The position numbers and the translations under genes were made by a program. The notes under the pieces were generated by a model. It did no database searches. It saw only the letters and a list, made by a program, of their open reading frames with translations, and had not been told where the DNA came from. This document shows positions 1-11,529 of a DNA stretch of 64,000 bases, one piece after another. The stretch's first letter is position 1. The number at the start of each line of letters is the position of its first letter. Origin of the DNA: Paraglomus occultum (Eukaryota > Glomeromycota > Glomeromycetes > Paraglomerales > Paraglomeraceae). Where the stretch lies: assembly GCA_910592205.1 (NCBI GenBank), contig CAJVPJ010000011.1, forward strand, positions 24,187 through 88,186, in the 5' to 3' direction.

Positions 1-27
1 GTTTTCATAATGTTAACACATAAATCT

Positions 28-740
28 CTACTTCTTGTTGCATTCTTCCAGAACTTTTGGTGGTACTTTTGCCAATATTGTGTGCTCCCAGCATAGAAAC
101 CAGTGATTGTCATAGGTGGTTACAATATCATATCTGATAATATTAACAGCTGACTTTAGATTTTCGATATGTTGAAGTCTTGTGGAAAATTCAAATGTCG
201 GCCCGGGAAAGATAACGTAAAAATCCCCAACTAAATCTTCAACCAACATTTGACCACTTGTGCCGGCAACTTGCAAAAAAGGGACATTGATGTTTTTTCG
301 CCTGTTCATCATTCACGTTGCGATTTAACAAACTGTTCTATGCTCATGTAATTGTAGATTTGTTGGAACTTTTTTGCCAAAATTTCTTGCCGTAAATCTT
401 CTAACTGTTCGGCTAATTCTTGGTTACGCTTTTGGTTCTCTTTTTCTACTTGCTCGCGTTCGGCTTTTTCTTGGGCTAATTATTGCCAAGGGTTTTTTAA
501 ATATTCCTTGACTTTCATACTGCTTATGTCACAAATTGCATAAATAACTGTCAACAGGTCATCGACGTACTTTACTCGATTTGGCATCAATTAGGCAATT
601 ATTCCACGTGCCCCCTATGTGCAAAATGCCGCTTAAACTATTGTCGTCTTTCCTATAAAATACAATAAATTCTGCGTTTATCTCAATTTCTCGCGCCCCT
701 GCTTTGACACTTTCATCTTGTATGCTTTAACAGAAATGTG
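28..740 (-). pseudogene. Broken gene of unknown family with coiled-coil segment
   Basis: Read on the minus strand from about 740 down to 28, three pieces look like one decayed protein. The first (about 740-560) contains INAEFIVFYRKDD and ILHIGGTWNN, then needs a frame change to KYVDDLLTVIYAICD. The second (about 540-318) is a charged heptad-rich helix (AEREQVEKENQKRNQELAEQ), interrupted by a TAA near 484 and ending ..EQFVKSQRE-stop. The third (312-28, 94 codons) starts with an ATG that overlaps that stop in another frame, and contains VTTYDNHWFLCWEHTI. The YDNHWFL stretch recalls the nuclease-like domains of Crinkler-type effector families in arbuscular mycorrhizal fungi, but that is only an impression. 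At least one stop and one or two frame changes argue against a working gene. Family unknown. Confidence 0.35.
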
Positions 741-1209
741 ATCATTCTTTACTTATTCAGCCAATAAATTGAGTTTAATGCATGAACATCTTCGCAGGAC
801 AATTACAGTACTCACCATACACAGTTCTAAAATTATAATTTATAAATCAGCTGAGCAGCAAGCATGACACTATCCTGGTATACCACTCCGAGAATGGCAG
901 ACTTCCTTTCTCCAGTCAGTCGTAGGAAATGGACTGCACTAACTGATTTTACTTGTGCTTAACTCTCTGTGGGGTTATTTTAGCGACTGAAAGTTAATCT
1001 TGCTTTCAGCCTTCTTTCAGAATTGTCATTCAATTTATTTGTGCATAGCTTAATGTTACTCCTGAGTGATAGGCTCTAGTCTAATCTTACTAGAAGAAAT
1101 TGATACAAAAACTCAAGGTTGGATAACGATAATTATTCAGGAAAAGCATCTAGAAGAGTCAATTAATTTTGTGAGTTGCAAATGTTATAATTGAAGTAGA
1201 AATAACAAA

Positions 1210-1325
1210 GGGTTTTATTTGAAAAGAGTTAAATCTCAAGGTTTGTATATATATATAATATATTAATATTGATATACTAATACGTATATACTGAGCTCTC
1301 TCTGGTATATTGGCTTGACATCTCC
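1210..1325. repeat. Dispersed repeat, copy 1 of 3
   Basis: The left part (GGTTTTATTTGAAAAGAG followed by TTAAATCTCAAGG) and the right part (GCTCTCTCTGGTATATTGGC) recur in the same order at 31764-31845. A shorter match is at 9271-9320. An AT-rich spacer separates the two parts here. Element class unknown. Confidence 0.5.
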
Positions 1326-1930
1326 AATAGTTACAGAATTTTAAGTAACATAGGAAATTTTATTGCAACAGTGATATAAATTTATCAATATTAATAAAAA
1401 AAAACAGGGAGCATCTATCACTATTACTATATTATCATTACCTCTTACAAAGTTTATGAGCAATAGTTTTCATTATTGTGGGATAAAATATTTTAGCTCT
1501 CTTGAAAGCGAGAAAAAAATGTTGCAAACTGCAGATTGCAATAGTAATAGATAATGATTTAATTATATGGGAACGTTGGTCCATGTGAGTGGTTATAATT
1601 CAATACTCAGTAGACATTGCTCTCTTCTTCACTTTATCAGCGAAGTACTCTTTGGAATGAGCAAGTATGATATCAAGTACAGCATCTTGCTAGTACTCTT
1701 TCCTGTTATCCTATTACTATGCCTGATCTAGAATGTGAGTAGAAAACTTAATTGCTGCTGATAACCATAAGACATTTAGAGTGTCTGGAAAGAGACGACT
1801 AATTTTTCCTTTTTTTTTATTTCAAAATAGATAAAAAAACAAATAAGCAAGAAGAAACATAATTATATGCTAATGCCAATTATCAGCGCATGAATCTTAA
1901 TGTGCCCATCCTTCGCAGAGGTTAACCAGA

Positions 1931-1972
1931 GTGGGATAATCATAGTCTATATAGACTATAATTATCCCGCTT
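1931..1972. repeat. Near-perfect 42-bp palindrome
   Basis: AGTGGGATAATCATAGTCTA is followed at once by its inverted complement TATAGACTATAATTATCCCG, with one mismatched pair (C/A). The arms meet without a loop, so the DNA could form a cruciform. It may be the centre of a miniature inverted-repeat element or a collapsed foldback element. No coding function is seen. Confidence 0.7.
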
Positions 1973-2382
1973 TGTCTGACTATAACATTCTAATGGAAAT
2001 TAGCAATTTAAAATAGGGTTAATTTTTGATGAAGTTAATGACTAAATCAGTTAAATTCATTAAGAATTATAACCATACCCAAAATGACTAGTTTGCTTTG
2101 GGAATAGTTTATCACAGTAATTAAATTATTATAAAAGTTTAAAATATGACAATTTAGCATCCAACATTGGTTAATGAGGAAGTTCAAAAACAAATTGGTG
2201 ATAATATCTCCAATGACATTCTACATACGAGAACTGAAAAGACAAGAAAGATATTAACAGCGGGTTTAAATATAAGGCTTAGAACATAATTATTCAAGTG
2301 CAACATTTACAACATTATCGATATTGAAATTAAGTTGGGAGGTCACCGAACATTTCACGGGATTTGATGCTCAACCGTTATA

Positions 2383-2628
2383 GTCAAATTCAAATCGTAC
2401 TTAATATTCTGTGTCAATTTTTTACACACACGTGGACAACAGTTATCATTAACAAGTATGTGAGTTTCATGAGCATTGGATTCTTGGTTGCTGAGTTGTT
2501 AACGAGTGACAACGAAAATTGATTTTGCGTGTTCGAAGAATCAAGCCGGCCGTGCATATTTAAATCGTACTTAATATTCTGCCTCAGTTTTCGCGCGCAC
2601 ATTGGCAACAGTTACTTTTAACACACGC
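2383..2628. repeat. Direct repeat pair of about 65 bp
   Basis: A segment beginning AAATCGTACTTAATATTCTG and continuing through a CACAC/CGCGC run to ACAACAGTTA occurs at about 2391-2455 and again at about 2564-2620. The copies are diverged but collinear. Their origin is unclear, for example a local duplication or two ends of a decayed element. Confidence 0.5.
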
Positions 2629-4559
2629 GTAGATTATATTCTTGGTTGTGCTTGGTTAGGGTTATACGTCGATTATAATCGCTAGCATTGTAATGCCGCA
2701 AGGCTCTATCCACTATACGCAATAGCGCCTAATATACTATATGAACAAGTTGTTCGTCTACTTCCCCTATTCCTTCAAGGTACGTTTTATCATGTAAGCA
2801 ATTATTAACATTACAGTTATCGCTGGTTAAAATTTTCAAAAGTGTAGCGTTCATAGTTGTAGCAAAAATACGTTTTCGATTGAATGACAGTGATTACTTG
2901 ATTATTAATAAAATTTTATTTATCTCACATTACAACAATCCCCCACACTAATAAATTACATTTGGATGACGTCAACCCAATACATTTTGTGTAACAATAA
3001 TAAACATAAAGTCTAAAGCTTTGACTTTTAAGTTCTTGAATTCGGACTTCAAGGCTTTAACATTGCTGCTTTTTTGTTTCGACGATAATGAAAATTTATA
3101 CTCGATCATTCGTATAATGTAAAAAAGAGTATTTAGTATATATCATACTAATAAACTTAATCATATTACTTATATTTGCGCTATAAAATTATCTTAATTT
3201 TAAACATATAACTAGAAATAACGAGTCTTATTGGAGCGGACATTTGTCCTTAGAACATCATATAAGGAGAATTTGATTTAAAATTCATAATATGCAACAG
3301 ACTAAATTGAGGTTGAATTAATACGAATATAAATACTGTGTATCAACAAAATCTTCTGTCGTCGAGGCAAGCATAGCCGCGTATCTTGCTTTATGTCGGC
3401 CAATGAATTGAAAAAGCCTCGGACAGCAGCAACTTTCTCAAGCCACTTTTTTGCTGCATCTTTCAAGATATCCAAACGACGCGCCTTTTCCGAATACTGA
3501 ATGGCAGCTGTGTAATTTGAGAGTAAAGCCGAGCGAGTCTAGTTGGTGTTTGGTTTTCAATTAATTCTCCGAGAGGTATCGAGAGAATTCTTTTTTTTGG
3601 CTTTGTTCTCGGCATGTCGCTAAATGGCATAATTTGTAATAGTCAATTCCACGACACGGGAATATTAACCAAGACTGTGAAGTATTAAAAACGCAACATT
3701 AGCAAACAAAAATTATTCGCCAAATATCGATAATCATATGATAAACAACCGAATTCAAAATTTTAATAAAATGGGGATCGTAACAAATAACTTGCATATA
3801 CAATAATTAATTTTTATCTCGAAAAACAACCCCAAGGAAGAAGACTATTCAAACGAAGAAGGAAATTGTAAACGACTCAGATGGAGACAATGAAAATAAA
3901 GAATAGAAACGATAGGGATAATGTTATAAATAATAGCAATGATAAAAAGACAACGAAGTTTAGAGTAACAAGGAATAGATTATACACATCAATAGCTTTG
4001 GGGTCACATTTTTTGTTGCACAAAATCATTACTACTTGCGTGGAAGACACACCTATAAAGTGTGGCGTTCTGCTCAAGTCAACAGCTAGACGTTACGCTA
4101 ATTTCCCTAAGCTACTTAAATGCCGTTCAGCAATCAACGATGCATAGGGATTTTTAGTCGAGGAATATGTTAATAATAAGAAATTCTTAGACTCGTTCTC
4201 GACTCGCTCCTAGAGAAGGGGTTAACAAATTTAAAATTGTTGTAATTAACTTGACATGAGTATTATGAAGTATTGGCACTGAATTGATCCATTTTTAGAT
4301 GAGGCATATTTCTGAACTGCGAATACAGTATATAATCATTGGGAAGCGACCTTTTGTGATTTAACTCTGTTACCGATAATCAGGTTTTCATGACAGACGT
4401 TGTTTTCTTTTTCGTGATTGAGTGGCAAACAATTAACTAATGCGAATCATAATCGTATTTCGTTCTCAATCCTGAAATTCACTGTATCGCATAGAACGAG
4501 AAATCAGGATGTGGCAGCGTTAACAGTTATGTCTTTATGGATAACTTGAATTTTATTGT

Positions 4560-5215
4560 TTCAGCGTATTTGGTTTTCATCATAATGAAAGCATCCTCTC
4601 TAATCCAAGAAAGTGTCTAGCATTGCCGTTACTTCAGAATTTTTTATAGCGTTTCGAGACTGTCTGGTGCGTTTATTGATTTTGGCATTTTAGTTGCTCT
4701 TTCAACAATAAAAACATTATGGTAAGTCACGTAAATTTCAGCGTCTCTCAAAAGTTTTGATGCGACTAAGCCATTAAGTCTACGTGTATCAAGAACCAAA
4801 ACTAATTCAGCCAATACCATCGTATCAATATTATCTAAGTGTGTTCGCTGGAAGAAAGGCCAAGAGAAACGTCATCTGCGTGGGCATGACAGTTGTCAAT
4901 AACAGCGAGTAACTTCTTAAATAGTTGATATTGCATGTAATTTCTGCGAAATCGTCAAACCATTTCAACCATTTCACTCTAACGGGCACTCTGGGCATGC
5001 GATAGGCGTTAAAGCAACGAGGATTTTGAATTTCGCTATGAAAAACGGCAAACGCTTAAGATTTTTCGTTCCCCATTGCAGAGTATGACTGTACTTCGTT
5101 CTCTGTCGTTTTTAGCGTCTTTCGCTTAGCATTTTTGTTGCAAGCCTTTTATTTGCATTATAAATATTATATAGGTCAAACGTTACTATGAATTCTTTGC
5201 AATCATTTTCTTCCA
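4560..5215 (-). pseudogene. pogo/Tigger-type DDE transposase relic
   Basis: Minus-strand reading shows the conserved core of pogo-family (DDE_1) transposases in broken frames: an N-G-x-EK-like segment (AMGNEKS), FHSEIQNPRCF, WLKWFDDFAE, then LLAVIDNCHAHADD and, one frame over, FLPANT. In the family these match the NPRCF block, the W..FD block, the second catalytic Asp in DN.PAH and the FLPPNTT motif. Several stop codons and at least two frameshifts show that it is dead. The N-terminal HTH part is not recognisable. The segment from about 4830 to 5160 is the secure part; the flanks are inferred. Confidence 0.7.
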
Positions 5216-5358
5216 TTCCCTACTTGGTCAAGTCAGGCTAATTCGCTTTCACGATAATGATTTGTTACTGATGTATGACGATATTGAATATCATTGACAT
5301 GAGTTGTCGCTCTGGGTTCAATAATAGCCGACGAATCTCTTTTGAATAATCGGCCGGT

Positions 5359-5490
5359 CCAGTCATAAATAAGGTAATCATTAAAGAACGCAAAACTCCA
5401 GTCATAAATAAGGTAATCATTAAAGAACGCATTCCAGTCATAAATAAGGTAATCATTAAAGAACGCAAAACTCCAGCCAAAAATAAGGCA
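5359..5490. repeat. 39-bp tandem repeat, three copies plus a partial
   Basis: Units at 5359-5397, 5398-5433 and 5434-5472 share CCAGTCATAAATAAGGTAAT followed by CATTAAAGAACGCA. The middle unit is 3 bp shorter, and a diverged partial unit follows (CCAGCCAAAAATAAGGCA). It lies just upstream, on the minus strand, of the pogo-type transposase relic and may be a minisatellite grown inside the old element. Confidence 0.85.
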
Positions 5491-5520
5491 TATTTTAATT
5501 GCGCTATTATCAAGAAACAA

Positions 5521-6350
5521 CGTTGATTAGATGTCGCTTATTGGTTGTGATATTAAATAATGCGCCTATTGCGAAACGGTGCTACGGGCCAGAACAGCAT
5601 CAAAAGTTCGAGTAATAATCGACATTTAGTAATAGCGTTTTGTAATATGTTTTCTCACTTTCAAACCTTACCTGATTCAGTAAATTCGTCGGTAAGTTTA
5701 TACCTGTGGCGTCAGCTCCTCGTGAAAGAAAGTTTACTATATTAACGGCCTTCATTTAGTCATTTTCATATCAGTGACATCATTAGCATCCTATTTGTTT
5801 AATATCCGAAAAACGAGTGCCAAGCGGTTACATCCGATGAGTTTGATAACGGATATAAATAAAGTAATATATACCCAATATATAGTATTGTACTATGTTG
5901 TATTGCTGCTGTGCTTGTTATTGTTACTATTGTTTGCCCCTATTACAGATATTACCGATGGATACTCCAATAGCAATGTCGTCTGCAGCATGTGGTGCTG
6001 CCAGCCGAAATTGACTTTGACAGTCACAAGAATGTAGTCAAAATAACACGAAAGATAAGGGGCGGTGATAGACATCACTGACTATTTAAATCAAAGTTTC
6101 TGTAAAGTGCATGGACCAATTCATTTTATAAGCGTAAGGTGGATAGCAAGCCCGCTATATAAATACTACTCATCGGTTGGCAGTGTTGTCATTGCGAGTG
6201 ACAAGCTTCCTCACAATCGTGATAAGGGGCCTTAAACACTGATAGGGAGACATCATATATATATCACTAATAATTTAGATTTATATACGGTAGCCGCAAG
6301 AAAGAAGCCCTCCACCCCATCAGTATCAAACAGTCCTCTTCACATAGACA
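5521..6350. other. Intergenic region upstream of the endopolyphosphatase gene
   Basis: No gene is seen. The last 150 bases are the likely promoter and leader of the downstream gene, including a TATA-like run (CATATATATATCAC) near 6252-6266, about 90 bases before the ATG. Confidence 0.4.
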
Positions 6351-8406
6351 ATGCCAACTGAAAGAACTCATCTCCTTCCCAAGACACGCTCATCATTTCT
6401 TTCACACAATGTAACACGCACACTCCCTTTCGCATTATTAGTCTTGGTTATCTATTCTGTCGCTTTTTATTTGCTGTGGACATACGACCCATACGCTAAA
6501 AGACCGCTTCCACCGCTGACTGGGCGTTTTATACACATCACCGACATCCATCCCGATCCTTACTATATTACAAACGGAACAGCCAAGAGTTCGTGTCATA
6601 ATGCAGGCGAAGAAAACATCGATGACGGGTTCAGAACGACCAAAAAACCCAAATACATGCGTATGGGTCGGGGTGGTGTATGGGGTGCCCCAGCAACAGT
6701 ATGCGATAGTTCTATGAAGATGGTAAATTATACTTTCGAATGGCTAAAGGAAAATTGGAGAGATAAAGTGGACTTTGTCATCTGGACGGGAGATAATTCT
6801 CGGTAAGTGTAAAGAATTAACTTTGTAAGGGATTGTTAAGATGTTCATAAGTAATGATCGTAACAATAATGCGGTTAGCGTAAAAGACCAAGACAAGTTA
6901 GGGAATGTGGCATAATAATTATTGATAATGACGTAATAATCGTCAGAATCTCCATTAGTGTACATGTATCACATGCTCATACAATTCCCCTTACATATCC
7001 CCCACAGCCACGACAAAGATATTCCAAGATCCAAAGAAGAAGTATTTAATCTAAATCGTATGGTAGCACAAAAATTTATCGATGCATTTTCCGACCCAGA
7101 AACCGGCCAACTTTCCGTTCCCGTAATTCCATCCATCGGAAACAACGACATGCATCCATCCAATAGGATAGGCCCTGGACCCAATGAAATTCTCGACACT
7201 TTGGCAGATATCTGGTCTCCCTTCATCCCACCCACGCAACAACACGTTTTCCGACGTGGTGGGTACTTTGTCAAAGAAGTGATACCCGATCGCTTAATTG
7301 TAATTTCCTTGAACACCTTGGCCTTTTACAAAGCAAACAAGGCTTCTGACGGATGTTCCAATACGAACGATGCAGGCAGTAGACAGTTGAGATGGATGGA
7401 AGAGATTCTGAGGAGGGCGAGAACAAGGGATATGAAAGCCTACATCATCGGTCACGTCGCTCCCAGACGGAAGCAATACATGTCATCATGCTTTAAAAAG
7501 TATGGGAGGATTGCGCTCAAATTCCATGACATGATACTGGGACATCATTTCGGTCATTCAAATCTAGATCATTTCTTCTTTATTTCTGCAAAGGCTGTGG
7601 TTGACAGTCCATCAGATGATACAACGGAACTTGGTGTTGCTGACGAGGACGATAAAGTTGACAGCGTCGAGAACAATAATTCCGATAGTCACATTAATGG
7701 CACAAGCAACCCTCTTAACGCCACTCGAGACGATAAGCGCGTTTACGCTTACGCGTACGAAGAATATGCCGAAAAACTTCTCGAACATTATCGCTCGGTC
7801 CCCCCCTTGCAAATGCTAAACCCCGAAGAATATACAGTCATCCACATCAATCCGTCGATAATTCCAACATTCTTTCCATCACTACGCGTATTCCATTACA
7901 ATAAAACGGAAAACTGGATGAATGCAGCAGAGATCTCACGTGACACTGCAGACGAGTTTTATACCGAGTTGGATGAAGACGACATCTCGGACGATAAAGA
8001 TGACGATATGCATTCAACCAGAGGCAAGCGATCAAAACACCGGCACGATCCGAAATCACCTTCTCACACAAATACGTTTCTCACCGCTCTCGGATATACT
8101 CAATATTTTGTTAATCTTACTAAAGCAAATGAATATCCCAATACTAAGCCTTCCTGGGATGTGGAATATACCACGCAGGAAACATACGGAATGAGAGATC
8201 TGACGATCGATAGTTGGATCAAGCTCGCTAGGAAAATAGCAAAAGACGGGATGTCGGGATTCCTATGGAAGAAAGTGCAGGGTCATATGTTGGTGGGAAC
8301 AACTGAAATCATAAAAGAAAGAGAAAGAATGGGGCTTCAAAGATTGAATGGAGGAAAAGGGGATAAAGGGCCAATGGATTATATTATGAGTGAGCTAGAG
8401 TTTTGA
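6351..8406 (+). CDS. PPN1: Vacuolar endopolyphosphatase (PPN1-like)
   Basis: Two exons, 6351-6802 and 7008-8406, with a GTAAGT..CAG intron of 205 bp; the join is in phase and restores GDNSRHDKD. The product is 616 residues. In the family this enzyme cuts long polyphosphate chains inside the vacuole, as a single-pass type II membrane protein. Seen here: a cytosolic N-terminus, one membrane segment at about residues 25-43 (LPFALLVLVIYSVAFYLLW), then a metallophosphatase domain with HITDIHPDPYY (metal ligands D-x-H, near residue 65), WTGDNSRHD, PSIGNND, YIIGHVAP and GHHFGHSN. The long acidic Ser/Asp-rich inserts (EDDKVDSVE; ELDEDDISDDKDDD) resemble those in other fungal PPN1 proteins. The start is the first ATG before the membrane segment. 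No neighbour appears to be co-regulated. Polyphosphate handling is physiologically important in mycorrhizal fungi, if that is the host. Confidence 0.93.
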
Positions 8407-10178
8407 GCATATGTTGAATCAATCCACTTGTTGACCTGGTTACACACATATTTGGATATTTTTATTGAACATTTGGTAGTTCTTTTCTAGTTTATCAGTT
8501 CATCAGTTGAAAATTTTGTATTTATTGTTACGGAACCTCTCCTTACATCATCTTTTCTTTTTTGCACACTTGCATATCAAATTGTAAATTATAAATACAT
8601 GGACATGTTTGTTATCATCTGCGCTTGTAACATATACATACGCTCAAATGCAAAGTGAAAAAATTTGGTCTGCTCTGTTGTTCGATGGGTGGGAGGTTCT
8701 TCTTCTGTATCGTGATTCATTGCGAATCCGTCGATTGTGTTCAAACATTCGTCGTCGTTGTGCCTTATCGGAATGCATTATATGATGGATCAAAAAGGCT
8801 GTCATTCGGCACGTCTTTACGTCAGCTTGCACTTGACACAAACCAAATTTATCGTCCTACCTAGACCCAATGCATTTACAGTATCGCGCACGCGCTAGTC
8901 AAAGATTTGCAACAAGCAGCGAGGACCCGAGCTCAATGGGTTTTGTTCATGAAAACAATAATTCTAATTATGTGCACATTCATAGTATGAAATTGTATTA
9001 ATATAAAATTTGTTAATATTAATTAATTAAAATAATATGTGTAACGTCAATCGTTTATTGAATGATGGCTGATGCGTGGCTGAGATATTATTAAGTAGCG
9101 TGACTTTCTTGAATAAATGCGTGTGAGAACGCGCTGCTCATAAAAAATATATACAAGCCCATTACCATGTCCAACTATATTTGCTTACCATGTTCCGCCC
9201 TTATATTTTGGTAAATAATTTCGATCCTCACTTTCATCATCTCGAATATTTAGGCTTGCCAAAATAAACGTTTGCTAAATCTCAAGGTCACACAACCGCT
9301 CTCCCTTGGTTATTGATTCCAGATAATAGCTTTTTTTTCGTAACTGTTAAGATTGCTTCTTTTTTTTTTTTGAATGTTTGCCTTGTGGTTAAAATCAGCA
9401 ATTATATGCTTATCTTTTGCCTCAAACCGATATGAAACATCCAGCCAAACGATCACTTTCCTTATCAAGTGAATGGAAGACTAAACTTTCGTTTCTTGGG
9501 TTTCAAATTTATTTATAAGACTCTTATTCATTCTGGTACCTCGGCTTGGCAATTGCATTACCAGTAGGCTCCGCCACCAATGCTTTGCAGAAACATAAGA
9601 ATAGTGCTCTTGCAATTAGATTGCGTTGTCTGATTGGTTGCCGTTGTATTCCCAATGACAGCTTACCATGTATGTTAATCATTCTCGTCCAAGTTTATGT
9701 GACAGCAGATCACGTTTATTCAAACACGTAATCATAAATTTCGCGACGTACTGTGATTACGCTGCATATGAGAAAATTTTACAATTTACATTGTCGAGAT
9801 GTCATTGTGCCAAGTACGGGAATGTGTGCCGTTGGAATGCAATGTCATATATTGTATGGAAAATTAAATTGACTAAGCGTGAAAGCCGAAGTTACATAAT
9901 TTCGAATCATGTGGGGTTAAACACGCAGATTAGAACAACAATGGCGTGGTGGCGCTGCTGCCCGGTTTTGTTGATTTTTGTCGGTTCCGTTGGTTCTGTT
10001 GCTGCATATCCATACCTGATATTGATAACTCTCAACTACAGTTTTAAACTAGTATGATAATTTATTATTATTATAGACAATAAAAAGTAATTCGGAAATT
10101 CAATGTTTTAAACAAATATATACTATCTTTTGGATAAATTCATATTATAAATAAAGCTAGAAAGTATCAATAGTCTCT
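8407..10178. other. Intergenic region, no gene recognised
   Basis: It holds the 3' flank of the endopolyphosphatase gene (a TATAAATA sequence near 8591 could serve in 3'-end formation), homopolymer T runs near 9330-9372, and a short copy of a dispersed repeat (9271-9320). Small ORFs at 8655, 9546 and 9668 have no recognisable motif. Confidence 0.4.
9271..9320. repeat. Dispersed repeat, partial copy 2 of 3
   Basis: GCTAAATCTCAAGGTCACAC followed by AACCGCTCTCCC matches the inner parts of the copies at 1210-1325 and 31764-31845. Confidence 0.4.
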
Positions 10179-11093
10179 TTATCGTAGCGGATATGAACGC
10201 ATAGACATGGTATAACTAGTCCGATCTACAGACTTGCTATCCGGAATATTATGACATCTGATAAATTCCAAGGCAACGTTGCCCAATTTACTCTTCCACT
10301 CTTCCAAAGGATAGTCATCGAAATTACACCTAACGAATCTAATGACTTCCAAAGTGTTCCTCTTTTGTAATAATGTATCCATAATCACATGGCTAACTTT
10401 GCCGAATATTTTCAATTTTATCACCTTTATTCGTTTCTGATTCAAAATAATGTCCGCAATTTGACCATGACTTTGCAGGTGTTTGGCTTTCGGATTGATA
10501 TCAGTCAATCCAGGCACACTTACTGTTAGAGAGACAAGCCCCCTGGTGTGCCCAAGGTTTCCAATAGGCCATCTTTCCGACTGTTGTAATATTAATTCAG
10601 TTCTGAACATACAGACTAGGTCGAGTGTCTTCAACCTCTTTGCCTCATTTATGAACATGAAGAGCAGCGCTGCATATATTCCCGCATATTCTGTTAGGGC
10701 CACAGGTACAGCTGCAGTGTCAAAACTATTGATAACACTATTGAACAATGCCTCATCAGATAAATATTCTAGATAGGAATAATAATTGAAGAGCGGCTTG
10801 AATTCATTAGGAAACTTTTCCTTCAAATCAGGAAACGCTTCTCGCATTGACGCAGGAAGAGAGGCCAAGTATGTGTCGATTGGCATATAAGCCAAGTCTT
10901 GTTTTGGGCTACTTGTTGTTGGAGGTACGGACCGTCTTTGATAAAGTGCGAGCGGGCTTCGATAAAGAATTGGAACGGTCGCCTTACACCATGCTCTGTT
11001 TACAAATAGGCAATTAAAAAGACTAAAGTAATTGTCGTCCAGATGCCTGATTATGTCTGACAATAGTTCAATTGGGAGTACTGGATTCGGCAT
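10179..11093 (-). CDS. F-box protein (multicopy fungal type)
   Basis: Single exon of 304 codons. The N-terminus, PVLPIELLSDIIRHLD..LFNCLFVNRAWCKATVPILY (about residues 4-45), is a typical F-box. This motif binds Skp1 in SCF ubiquitin ligases. The rest carries scattered leucine-rich segments (LKTLDLVCMF, LVSLTVSVPGL, IKVIKLKIFG, LEVIRFVRCNF) spaced like irregular LRRs, which would select the substrate. I recall many F-box proteins of this build in arbuscular mycorrhizal fungi, often around 450-500 residues, so this copy may be shortened at the C-terminus. The reading frame is open throughout. Its promoter region (11094-11529) is shared with the divergent AAA gene. Confidence 0.8.
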   Translation of the reverse strand: MPNPVLPIELLSDIIRHLDDNYFSLFNCLFVNRAWCKATVPILYRSPLALYQRRSVPPTTSSPKQDLAYMPIDTYLASLPASMREAFPDLKEKFPNEFKPLFNYYSYLEYLSDEALFNSVINSFDTAAVPVALTEYAGIYAALLFMFINEAKRLKTLDLVCMFRTELILQQSERWPIGNLGHTRGLVSLTVSVPGLTDINPKAKHLQSHGQIADIILNQKRIKVIKLKIFGKVSHVIMDTLLQKRNTLEVIRFVRCNFDDYPLEEWKSKLGNVALEFIRCHNIPDSKSVDRTSYTMSMRSYPLR

Positions 11094-11529
11094 AATAATG
11101 GTGGGGGTTACAAAGTGTAAAAAATAAGTCGAAGTGAATGGGGGGAGAGGGAAGAATCCCTTTTAATACTCAACATCAAGTTTCCTGTGCCTCATTACAA
11201 ACTTGGCACACATTGTCTTTATTGTCATTTGTAATTTGTAATGTTTCACTTGTTCCTGCGCAGTTATCTAAACAGAGAAAGGATTGACGCCTACGTGCAC
11301 GATATGCGCCAGAATTAAAATATCATACAAATTGCAATTAGCCAATACCAATCGTTACTTTGTGGTTAGGGTTCAGCAGATCAAGCTCTATTTTTATAAC
11401 TGAACTTTGACAATGGTTCAAACAATAGTAATGGTACAATTATAACTGTCACACGTAATCGTCATATATCCACCACGTGCATCATCCGAAACCGTGCGAT
11501 AAATACTTTTACTTTGCTTTCTTTTTCCG
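11094..11529. other. Intergenic region between divergent genes
   Basis: About 436 bp between the F-box gene (minus) and the first recognised exon of the AAA gene (plus). It could hold promoters for both. The AAA product starts unusually close to its first ATPase domain, so an unrecognised upstream exon could lie here. I could not define one. Confidence 0.35.

Larger units (their letters stand above)
741..4559. other. Gene-poor AT-rich stretch with repeats
   Basis: No gene could be built here. It holds a dispersed-repeat copy (1210-1325), a long palindrome (1931-1972) and a pair of direct repeats (2383-2628). On the minus strand at about 3520-3335 there is a reading with EKARRLDILKDAAKKWLEK. 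It may be the tail of a decayed transposase, but I could not place it. The overlapping ORFs on both strands at 3877-4147 show no recognisable motif. Confidence 0.5.

Noticed and set aside
6958-7007. A start codon at 6958 for a separate 482-residue protein
   Set aside because: It lies inside the intron. Splicing 6802 to 7008 restores the metallophosphatase motif GDNSRHD and gives a normal-length enzyme.
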